Assembly: GCA_027014185.1 (NCBI GenBank)
Contig: JALWEK010000228.1
Span: 1-6,122 of the forward strand
DNA: 6,122 nt
DNA from: Aquificaceae bacterium
GTDB lineage: Bacteria > Aquificota > Aquificia > Aquificales > Aquificaceae
Direction: 5' to 3'
Positions 1 to 5,712 of this stretch are shown here, one piece after another. The position numbers were made by a program, and so were the translations under genes. The notes beneath the pieces were generated by a model. The model made no database searches. It had not been told where the DNA came from and saw nothing but the letters and a program-made list of their open reading frames with translations. Position 1 is the stretch's first letter. The number at the start of each line of letters is the position of its first letter.

Positions 1-10
1 CTGACATGGA

Positions 11-1648
11 TTAGCTTTCGCCGACCACCCTGTTCTTTCCAGTCTTCTTAGCTATGTAGAGACTCTTGTCGGCCCTCTCTATAAGATCCTCTACACTCTC
101 CCCTTTCCTACCCTCGGCCGCCCCTACGATCACCGTGAGCCTGACCTCCCTCCCGTTCACCTTGAAGCTGGCGAGTTCCACCCTTCTCCGGACGTTTTCC
201 GCAGCCTTCAGGGCACCGCTCAGGTTTGTTCCCGGCAGTATCACCACGAACTCTTCCCCTCCGTACCTAAAGACCATGTCCGAGTCCCTGAGGGTTTCCC
301 TTATAACATGGGCCACCTCCGAGAGGATCATGTCCCCGACCTGATGCCCGAAGCTGTCGTTTATATCCTTGAAGTTGTCTATGTCTATCATGAGTACCGA
401 TACGGGCTTACCTATCCCGATCATCTTCTCCAGGAACTTCTTCCCGAACTCCTCAAAAGCCCTCCTGTTGAAGACCTCTGTAAGTCCATCGAGGTAGGCC
501 TTGCTTGTGTAAAGATCAACCTCCTTCGAGAGGGTATCCACGTAGCTCTTTATCTCCTCCGCCATCTCTAGGATGGCAACCCTTATCCTGTCTATCTCGT
601 CCCTTACCCTTGTAGTTTCCTCTCCCCTTATGTCCTCGAAGCGCTTCTGCTTTACAAGGTCTATAACCCACAGGGTTCTTTCTATCCGTGAGTATATCCT
701 CGAGAGCACCACCAAAAGGAGCGCGAATACTAGGAATAGGGGAGGCACGTATAGAAATATCAGATCCTTCAGACTCCCGAGAGCGGCCTGAGCCGCAAAG
801 CCTGTAAAGTCCCGGTACGTGAAGAAGTACCCTATAGTTCTACCGGAGAAATCCTCCAGAGGCTTGCTGCAGAGAACGAAAATCCTTTCCCCTATACTGA
901 ACCTTGATGTGGACAGGCCCAGGAGGTCTATGGGAACGTCTCCGGGGCTGAGCTCTCCCCTGGTCTCGACTACGTATCCCTTAACTTTCAGACGGCTGCC
1001 CACGTACCTCTCGTAGCTCTTATCTAGAAGAGACATCTTTAACGCAGAGTCTGAGACGGCGAGGCCGCTCCCCTGCCCGGTTATCTCCGTGTATCTGCTC
1101 AGAAAGTCCTTCATGTCTATTCCCACCGAAGCGACCCCCACCACCTCATCGCCCATGAGTATCGGGTTTGAGGCCCTTATCCCCACGTAGTTTATGCAGA
1201 TCAGTATCGTCTGTGTTGAGGTGCATGTCTTACCGGCCCTGACGACGTCCCCTCTTATCCTGCTCACGTCTCTTTGAGGAGCTTTGGGATTTCTAACGTT
1301 CAGAAAGGTTACAGCCGGGAGCTTGAAGATAACCATCTCCCTGATAAGGCCGTCCCTGCTCATCTCCTCGTAGAGGGGCTTGAGCCTCCTGTAGAGCCCT
1401 TCCCTGTCTTCTCCGGCGACAGCCCTGATAACCTCCCTGTCCTTTGCCACGTAGGAGGACACCGCGTTCGCCACCGCCTTGTGAAAGTTTACAAGCTCCA
1501 TGTACTCGCCAAGGCTCTCCTTACAGGACCTGTCTTCCTCAGCCTTTATCAGCTTTCTGTACGCGTTCCACTGATGGATCCCTCCCGCCAGGACGGCTAG
1601 GGCGAAGGAAGCTGTGGTAAGAAGGAAGAGCTTCTTCCTCAGGGTCAT
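11..1648 (-). CDS. Membrane-bound diguanylate cyclase with periplasmic Cache-type sensor and GGDEF output
   Basis: Predicted to make cyclic di-GMP from two GTP at the inner membrane in response to an extracytoplasmic signal. Seen in the 545 residues: a membrane segment at about 6-27, an extracytoplasmic region of about 265 residues whose part around 159-180 (ASNPILMGDEVVGVASVGID) resembles Cache domains, a second membrane segment at about 294-317, a charged helical linker at 320-383, then a GGDEF domain from about 384 to 542. The active-site motif is GGEEF at 463-467, the metal-binding aspartates lie in IDIDNF at 421-426, and the product-inhibition I-site RDSD is at 454-457, exactly five residues before GGEEF, so an active, feedback-inhibited enzyme is expected. 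No EAL domain follows. The ATG lies 18 bases after the lysS stop and no clear Shine-Dalgarno site is visible, but the membrane segment begins at once, which supports this start. The ligand is unknown. GGDEF assignment is very secure, the Cache assignment moderately so. Confidence 0.93.
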   Translation of the reverse strand: MTLRKKLFLLTTASFALAVLAGGIHQWNAYRKLIKAEEDRSCKESLGEYMELVNFHKAVANAVSSYVAKDREVIRAVAGEDREGLYRRLKPLYEEMSRDGLIREMVIFKLPAVTFLNVRNPKAPQRDVSRIRGDVVRAGKTCTSTQTILICINYVGIRASNPILMGDEVVGVASVGIDMKDFLSRYTEITGQGSGLAVSDSALKMSLLDKSYERYVGSRLKVKGYVVETRGELSPGDVPIDLLGLSTSRFSIGERIFVLCSKPLEDFSGRTIGYFFTYRDFTGFAAQAALGSLKDLIFLYVPPLFLVFALLLVVLSRIYSRIERTLWVIDLVKQKRFEDIRGEETTRVRDEIDRIRVAILEMAEEIKSYVDTLSKEVDLYTSKAYLDGLTEVFNRRAFEEFGKKFLEKMIGIGKPVSVLMIDIDNFKDINDSFGHQVGDMILSEVAHVIRETLRDSDMVFRYGGEEFVVILPGTNLSGALKAAENVRRRVELASFKVNGREVRLTVIVGAAEGRKGESVEDLIERADKSLYIAKKTGKNRVVGES

Positions 1649-1666
1649 CTGATTACTAATTTCGGA

Positions 1667-3379
1667 TCATTGAGGCCTCATGTGAGGGAAGAGGATGACG
1701 TCCCTTATGGTGTCGGTGTCTGTGAGGAGCATTACCAGCCTGTCTATACCTATCCCTTCCCCGGCGGTCGGAGGCATACCGTACTCGAGGGCCCTTATGA
1801 AGTCCTCGTCAATCTCCATCGCCTCCTCATCCCCCATTTCTTTCTCTTTGAGTTGCTGCAAAAACCTCTCCTTCTGATCGGTAGGATCGTTGAGCTCTGT
1901 GTAGGCGTTGGCTATCTCGTAGGTAGCGACTATGAGCTCGAACCTCTCCACGAGATCGGTGTCCTCTCTGTGGGTCTTCGCAAGGGGTGAGAGGAGTTTG
2001 GGGAAGTCTATTACGAAGGTAGGCTGAACTAGATCCTCCTCGGCAACCCTCTCGAAGACCTTATCGAGGAGCTTGGCGTGGGTGAGCTTTTCGTAGTTAG
2101 GTATCTCCAGCTCCTTCGCAAGGGCCTTTAAGCCCTCCAGATCTCTGAGGAAGAACTCCTTGTCCTTGCCCGTTTTTTCTTTAAGTAGGTCGAAGTACCT
2201 CACCCTCCTGAAGGGAGGGGTAAAGTCGAGCTCCTTACCTTCGTAGCTGATCTTTAATTTACCCACGACCTTCTCCAGCAGGTATGTTAGGAGCTCCTCG
2301 GTGAAGCTCATCAGATCTCTGTAGTCCCAGTAGGCTGCGTAGAACTCAACCATGGTGAACTCCGGGTTGTGGGTTCTGTCCACACCCTCGTTCCTGAAGT
2401 TCCTTCCGAGTTCGTAAACCCTCGGGAACCCACCCACTATCAGCCTCTTCAGGTACAGCTCGGGAGCTATCCTCAGGTATAGGTTCATCTCTAGGTAGTT
2501 GTGGTATGTCACAAAGGGCTTTGCGTTAGCGCCGCTCGCAACCGGCTGGAGGATAGGGGTTTCCACCTCCACAAAACCCTTCTTGTCCAAGAATCTCCTT
2601 AGCTCGCTTATCAGCCTGCTCCTGAGGAGGAAGGTCCTCCTAGAGTCGGGGTTTGCTATAAGATCCAGGTACCTCTGTCTGTAACGGATCTCAACATCCT
2701 TAAGGCCGTGCCACTTCTCCGGAAGCGGATGGAGACACTTGGCCAAGAGCCGGAAGGACTGTACCTCTACGGTCAGCTCTCCTGTCTGTGTTCTAAATAG
2801 CTTCCCTTTAACCCCGATTATGTCTCCAAGATCGAATATCTCGTTAAAGAGCCTGAACTCCTCCTCTCCTACTACATCCTTCTTTACGTATATCTGTATC
2901 CTGCCGGTCAGGTCCTGTATGTGGCCGAAGATGGCCTTACCCATAGATCTCAAAGAAACGAGCCTTCCTGCGAGGGAAACCTCTTTGTTCTGTGGGTCCG
3001 AGTCGAACCTGGACTTGATCTCTTTTATGCTTTCTACCTCTCCCTCGGAGAGTTTCGCATCCACCAGGCTCAGCTTTCCCTCCACCCTGGAGAGGACCCC
3101 TTCGAAGGTATAGACCTCACCTGGCTTTAGCCCCTCCTCCTTGGTAAATACGAGTATCTCCACGTTCTCTTCGTCGGAGAGCCTGACCATGAAGCCCTCT
3201 TCCGTTCTAGAGACCCTCTTGGCCTTTCCTCTGACTCTCACTCTTAGCCCTTCGGGAACCTCCCTCTCGAACCTTTTTCTTACGTTACCTATGAAGTCGG
3301 AGATCTCGAACCTGTAGGGGTAAGGGTTTATGCCCCTTCTTCTGAGCTCCTCGATCTTTTTTAATCTGCTGTCTTCCAT
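1667..3379 (-). CDS. lysS: Lysyl-tRNA synthetase (class II), long form with an extra N-terminal OB-like domain
   Basis: Charges tRNA-Lys with lysine using ATP, in the cytoplasm. Class II hallmarks are visible: the region before motif 1 with GFVEVETPILQP at 268-279, the substrate loop GANAKPF at 283-289, RIAPELYLKRL at 303-313, motif 2 FRNEG...HNPEF at 328-341, and motif 3 GEGIGIDRLVML at 540-551 with Arg547. The usual anticodon-binding OB-fold lies at about 133-213 (VSLAGRLVSLRSMGK onward). The protein has 570 residues against about 500 in E. coli; the surplus sits at about 45-115 and reads as a second OB-like strand pattern (see findings). The ATG start gives the normal lead-in helix (KKIEELRRRGINPYP). 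It follows the Roadblock-like gene by 11 bases with no visible Shine-Dalgarno site, so its translation may depend on upstream ribosomes. In the substrate loop, Ser282 stands where many bacterial enzymes have glycine. Confidence 0.97.
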   Translation of the reverse strand: MEDSRLKKIEELRRRGINPYPYRFEISDFIGNVRKRFEREVPEGLRVRVRGKAKRVSRTEEGFMVRLSDEENVEILVFTKEEGLKPGEVYTFEGVLSRVEGKLSLVDAKLSEGEVESIKEIKSRFDSDPQNKEVSLAGRLVSLRSMGKAIFGHIQDLTGRIQIYVKKDVVGEEEFRLFNEIFDLGDIIGVKGKLFRTQTGELTVEVQSFRLLAKCLHPLPEKWHGLKDVEIRYRQRYLDLIANPDSRRTFLLRSRLISELRRFLDKKGFVEVETPILQPVASGANAKPFVTYHNYLEMNLYLRIAPELYLKRLIVGGFPRVYELGRNFRNEGVDRTHNPEFTMVEFYAAYWDYRDLMSFTEELLTYLLEKVVGKLKISYEGKELDFTPPFRRVRYFDLLKEKTGKDKEFFLRDLEGLKALAKELEIPNYEKLTHAKLLDKVFERVAEEDLVQPTFVIDFPKLLSPLAKTHREDTDLVERFELIVATYEIANAYTELNDPTDQKERFLQQLKEKEMGDEEAMEIDEDFIRALEYGMPPTAGEGIGIDRLVMLLTDTDTIRDVILFPHMRPQ

Positions 3380-3390
3380 GGGATAAAGAA

Positions 3391-4083
3391 TTATAAAGCT
3401 TCTTCGTCAACTATGCTGAGGGCGGTCTTTACGAACCTTTCGGCCCTCTCCAGGGAATCTATCTCCTGTACAAGATGGTTTACAAGCTCGTAGGCGTCTT
3501 CCTTTGTAAGGAGGTTCTTGTTGAACCTCCTCTCTATCAGGGTAGCGTTGAATATGTATTCCCCAGCGGGACCTATCTCGTTCACAAACGCGTCCTTTAT
3601 AGCCTCTATCTGATGGGGGGAGAGGTAGCGCTTCTTCCTCCTGACCTTCCTGTTGCGCGCCTCCTCCTCCTTTCGTTCTAGGTACTTTCCCCTAGAGCTC
3701 TCCTTGAGCTCCATCAGCACATCGGTAAAGCCCTTCATCTCTTCGGCTATCCCGCCCATCGCGTAGAGAACCTTGGCCGCGCCGACCCTCTTGGAGAAGA
3801 GACCAACTAGGTAGAGCTGAGGATTCAGCATGCTGACATAGTAGTAGTACCTGCCTATATCACCGAACGAGAACTCGGGCACATCCTTGTCTCCTGTCTC
3901 AAGCGTGGCGAAGCTTATCAGGAGGTTCTCCATCCTGGAGAGCCACTTCTTTACGAACTCTTCCTCTACGTCCGCGGCCCAGATACTCAGAAACCCGAGG
4001 ACGTCCTGGATCGCTATGAACAGAGCTCCGGATCCCTGCCTCGCCCTCGATAGGGCGATCTTTATCTCTTCCTCAGGACTCAT
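3391..4083 (-). CDS. Roadblock/LC7-like protein with C-terminal helical domain (tentative)
   Basis: I do not recognise a named gene. The 230-residue product has no signal peptide or membrane segment and should be cytoplasmic. Residues 1-125 suggest the element order of a Roadblock/LC7 domain: helix (3-17), strands (20-27, 30-37), long helix (39-62), three strands (69-76, 79-86, 89-97), helix (100-126). A highly charged linker follows (127-153, rich in Lys, Arg, Glu). The last 75 residues (LSPHQIEAIKDAFVNEIGP at 154-172 onward) look like a separate helical domain; similar Ile-Gly-Pro containing tails occur on other bacterial signalling proteins, as I recall. Roadblock proteins such as MglB act as dimers on Ras-like GTPases or as scaffolds, but no GTPase lies in this window. 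The ATG overlaps the end of the preceding HAMP gene by 11 bases, with AAGGA nine bases upstream. The gene is certain; the fold is an inference from secondary-structure pattern only. Confidence 0.85.
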   Translation of the reverse strand: MSPEEEIKIALSRARQGSGALFIAIQDVLGFLSIWAADVEEEFVKKWLSRMENLLISFATLETGDKDVPEFSFGDIGRYYYYVSMLNPQLYLVGLFSKRVGAAKVLYAMGGIAEEMKGFTDVLMELKESSRGKYLERKEEEARNRKVRRKKRYLSPHQIEAIKDAFVNEIGPAGEYIFNATLIERRFNKNLLTKEDAYELVNHLVQEIDSLERAERFVKTALSIVDEEAL

Positions 4084-4483
4084 TCCTTCTCATCCTTCTC
4101 AGAAGTGCCCTCAGGGAGAGCCTCATCCTCTCGAAAGATTCAGAAAGTCTCTCTATCTCATACTCTCCCTTCATTTCAACGGGCGTATCAAGGTCTCCCG
4201 AACTCATCCTCTCAAGACGCTGCGTCATATCCTTTATGTGTTTGAGTATCGTCCTCTCAACGAGGAGCTGAATCATGAGTATGGGGCCCACGAACCAGCA
4301 TAGGACTAGGAACAGGGTAGATCCAAGGGCGTATCTCCAAGCCACCTCTTGGGATACGCCGTTGTTCACCATAGCGAAGAAGAAGACGAAGAATATGAGC
4401 ACAGCCCCTATCAGGGTTCCTATAAAGACCACGTCGAGTATCTTGTAGAGAACGCTCCTGTACTTTTTACCTCTCCCTATCAA
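4073..4483 (-). CDS. Minimal membrane HAMP protein B (two helices plus HAMP, no sensor or output domain)
   Basis: A 136-residue inner-membrane protein. Two hydrophobic segments (about 15-38 and 52-74) flank a loop of only about 13 residues, so there is no room for a folded sensor. The cytoplasmic part, 75-130, is a HAMP domain: helix 1 up to LERMSSGDLDTPVE at 90-103, then helix 2, ERLSESFERMRLSLRALL, at 111-128. The protein ends at once after it, without a kinase, methyl-accepting, cyclase or phosphatase domain. The usual DExG at the start of helix 2 is altered: Tyr108 and Glu111 stand where paralogue A has Asp and Gly. The start is TTG, chosen because GGAGG lies six bases upstream; the next ATG would delete the first membrane helix. 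It overlaps gene A by 17 bases and the downstream Roadblock-like gene by 11, pointing to coupled translation. HAMP domains relay conformational change between helices in chemoreceptors and kinases; the partner here is unknown. Confidence 0.88.
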   Translation of the reverse strand: MIGRGKKYRSVLYKILDVVFIGTLIGAVLIFFVFFFAMVNNGVSQEVAWRYALGSTLFLVLCWFVGPILMIQLLVERTILKHIKDMTQRLERMSSGDLDTPVEMKGEYEIERLSESFERMRLSLRALLRRMRRNES

Positions 4484-4868
4484 GCCTTCCCTCCAGCTTA
4501 TCGAGCATCTCCTTTATACTTACCCTCATCTTCTCAAAAGCTTCTGCCATCTTGCCGAACTCGTCGTTGGTTAAGGGTTCTATGGGCGTTTCTATGTCAC
4601 CTTTGCTGACCCTCTCCATGGTCTCGGTAAGGAGCTCTATCTTTTCTATAAGTAGCTTGTAGAGGAAAGCCCTCACGAAAAAGACCGGCAGCATGAATAT
4701 CAGGACTATTACCGCGCCTGAGAATATCAGCGTCTTGGGTATCTCCGCTGCGGGAACGCCCGTTATATGGAGTACGAAGTAAAGTACGATCAGGGTTATG
4801 ATCGCGCTCAGGGCCGATCCAACGGCCACGTAAATCGTAAGCTTTCTCAGCAGGCTATCCTTCTTCAA
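4467..4868 (-). CDS. Minimal membrane HAMP protein A (two helices plus HAMP, no sensor or output domain)
   Basis: First gene of the minus-strand operon, 133 residues. Membrane helices lie at about 11-34 and 47-68 with a short outside loop (HITGVPAAEIPK, 34-45). A HAMP domain follows at about 69-124: helix 1, the connector SKGDIETPIEPLTN at 88-101, the canonical DEFG at 102-105, and helix 2 ending around MLDKLE at 121-126. The protein stops seven residues later, so it has no catalytic or receptor output. It aligns without gaps with protein B over the HAMP region (shared GD.-TP.E, the AF/SFE+MR pattern and similar helix lengths), so the two look like a tandem duplication. The start is TTG: an in-frame TAG stands two codons upstream, and GGAGG sits six bases before the TTG, which fixes the start. 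It may be a relay subunit working with protein B, possibly as a heterodimer; that is inference. Confidence 0.9.
   Translation of the reverse strand: MKKDSLLRKLTIYVAVGSALSAIITLIVLYFVLHITGVPAAEIPKTLIFSGAVIVLIFMLPVFFVRAFLYKLLIEKIELLTETMERVSKGDIETPIEPLTNDEFGKMAEAFEKMRVSIKEMLDKLEGRLDRER
4490..4494 (-). promoter_or_regulatory. Shine-Dalgarno site of HAMP gene B
   Basis: Reads GGAGG on the minus strand, six bases before the TTG at 4483, inside the 3' end of gene A. The arrangement is the same as for gene A and supports the unusual TTG start. Confidence 0.82.
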
Positions 4869-4874
4869 CAGCTA

Positions 4875-4879
4875 CCTCC
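4875..4879 (-). promoter_or_regulatory. Shine-Dalgarno site of HAMP gene A
   Basis: Reads GGAGG (followed by T) on the minus strand, six bases before the TTG at 4868. Together with the in-frame TAG just upstream of the TTG it decides the start of this gene. Confidence 0.85.
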
Positions 4880-4902
4880 ACTATTAATATACAAAGTTGA
4901 GC

Positions 4903-4931
4903 TTGCTTTCCGTCTTGGGAATTGTTAGAAT
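4903..4931 (+). promoter_or_regulatory. Candidate extended -10 promoter for the rplN operon
   Basis: The -35-like TTGCTT (4903-4908) is followed, after exactly 17 bases, by TAGAAT (4926-4931, five of six to TATAAT) with TG one base upstream (4923-4924), an extended -10. The start of transcription would fall near 4938, giving an rplN leader of about 46 bases. The -35 matches consensus only in TTG, so the call rests on the -10 and the spacing. Confidence 0.45.
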
Positions 4932-4972
4932 ACTATTTTGTCTCTTTTTAAGACAGCACTTTAGATTTTTGG

Positions 4973-4977
4973 GGTGA
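4973..4977 (+). promoter_or_regulatory. Shine-Dalgarno site of rplN
   Basis: GGTGA, part of GGGGTGA, six bases before the ATG at 4984. It matches the 3' part of the GGAGGTGA consensus and fixes the start of L14. Confidence 0.7.
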
Positions 4978-4983
4978 AAAGCC

Positions 4984-5349
4984 ATGATACAGCGCCAGAG
5001 CTATATGAACGTTGCCGACAACTCGGGGGCGAAGAGAGTTCAGGTGATAGGGATACCTTACGCTCCGAGGAAGTACGCCACCCTAGGGGACGTGATAACG
5101 GTAACCGTAAAGGATGCCCTCCCCGACGGAAACGCCAAGAAGGGGAAGATATACAGGGCTGTGGTGGTGAGAACAGCCAAAGAGGTAAGGCGCCCAGACG
5201 GTAGCTACATAAAGTTCGACGACAACGCCTGCGTCCTCCTGAATCAGTACGGGGAGCCCCTCGGAACGAGGGTTCTCGGTCCCATAGCGAGAGAGGTTAG
5301 GAACAGAGGGTTTACCAAGATAGCTTCCCTGGCACCGGAGGTGGTTTGA
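4984..5349 (+). CDS. rplN: 50S ribosomal protein L14
   Basis: L14 is a core protein of the large subunit, near the L19 and 30S contact surface. The 121 residues match the family length and pattern from end to end: [17 protein letters not shown] at 1-17, KYATLGD at 30-36, the family signature region AVVVRT...[14 protein letters not shown] at 59-82, and [15 protein letters not shown] at 92-106, ending SLAPEVV. The ATG has GGTGA six bases upstream and gives the normal L14 N-terminus. In most bacteria rpsQ (S17) directly precedes rplN in a joined S10-spc cluster; here the upstream neighbour is the divergent HAMP operon, so L14 heads its own transcription unit. It shares one base with rplX (TGATG), which implies coupled translation. 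Confidence 0.98.
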   Translation: MIQRQSYMNVADNSGAKRVQVIGIPYAPRKYATLGDVITVTVKDALPDGNAKKGKIYRAVVVRTAKEVRRPDGSYIKFDDNACVLLNQYGEPLGTRVLGPIAREVRNRGFTKIASLAPEVV

Positions 5350-5708
5350 TGGCAGCGAAGATAAAGAAGGGAGACACCGTAATAGTAGTAAGAGGTAAAA
5401 AGGCGAACAAAGGGCAGACGGGAAAGGTTGTAAGGGTGATTCCAGAGAAGAACAGGGTTATAGTCGAAGGAGTCAATCTGGTCAAAAAGCACCTTAAAGA
5501 GATACCCAACGTCAGAGAGGGCGGGATAATCGAGATGGAGGCTCCTATACACATCAGCAACGTGATGCTCGTATGCCCCAACTGCAACAAGCCCACTAGG
5601 GTTGGCTTCAGGATAGTTGAGGAGAAAGGAGTTCTGAGAAAGTACAGGTACTGCAAGAAGTGCGGTGAGAACATAGATCTCGTCAGGGAAAAACAGTTGA
5701 GAGGTTAA
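5349..5708 (+). CDS. rplX: 50S ribosomal protein L24, four-cysteine form
   Basis: L24 is an assembly-initiating protein that binds 23S rRNA early and later lies near the exit tunnel. A KOW motif occupies about 6-33 ([20 protein letters not shown] at 6-25), followed by the family segments NLVKKHLK (43-50) and HISNVML (68-74), then KPTRVGFR at 81-88. The C-terminal part has two cysteine pairs, C76/C79 (CPNC) and C102/C105 (CKKC), a zinc-ribbon-like set that many L24 proteins lack. At 119 residues it is somewhat longer than the usual 102-105. I chose the ATG at 5349, which overlaps the rplN stop as TGATG with GGAGG seven bases upstream, over the TTG one codon earlier, which would sit only four bases from the GGAGG. 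Confidence 0.97.
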   Translation: MAAKIKKGDTVIVVRGKKANKGQTGKVVRVIPEKNRVIVEGVNLVKKHLKEIPNVREGGIIEMEAPIHISNVMLVCPNCNKPTRVGFRIVEEKGVLRKYRYCKKCGENIDLVREKQLRG

Positions 5709-5712
5709 GGCG

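Larger units (their letters stand above)
4869..4983. other. Divergent intergenic region between the HAMP operon and the spc operon
   Basis: This is the only noncoding stretch of any size in the window, and it is AT-rich compared with the genes around it. It must carry start signals for both blocks. On the plus strand it holds a plausible sigma-70-type promoter (listed separately) and the rplN ribosome binding site. On the minus strand, TATATT (4891-4886) is the best -10-like hexamer, but it would leave a leader of only about ten bases and has no good -35, so I cannot place the HAMP operon promoter. A weak 5-bp inverted repeat (TGTCT at 4939-4943, AGACA at 4951-4955) lies in the presumed rplN leader; it may be chance. 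Confidence 0.7.

Noticed and set aside
1..10. Possible start of another minus-strand gene: an ATG at 7-5, three bases after the cyclase stop.
   Set aside because: Only two codons fall in the window and no clear ribosome binding site precedes it, so it cannot be supported or excluded.
2739..3113. Plus-strand open frame of 124 codons inside lysS.
   Set aside because: Antisense to the certain LysRS coding region; Ser-rich translation without recognisable features.
3887..4303. Plus-strand open frame of 138 codons across the HAMP B and Roadblock-like genes.
   Set aside because: Antisense to two well supported coupled genes; low-complexity, Ser/Arg/Pro-rich translation typical of a shadow frame.
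4073..4868. HAMP genes as remnants of a truncated chemoreceptor or histidine kinase.
   Set aside because: Both frames are intact, each has its own strong ribosome binding site, the two are diverged paralogues, and no leftover receptor or kinase sequence follows either one.
4886..4891. TATATT on the minus strand as the -10 of the HAMP operon.
   Set aside because: It would put transcription start at the ribosome binding site, about ten bases before the TTG, and no -35 is found at 16-18 bases.
4939..4955. Inverted repeat TGTCT / AGACA as a terminator or attenuator in the rplN leader.
   Set aside because: The stem has only five pairs with little GC and no T-run after it; too weak to call.
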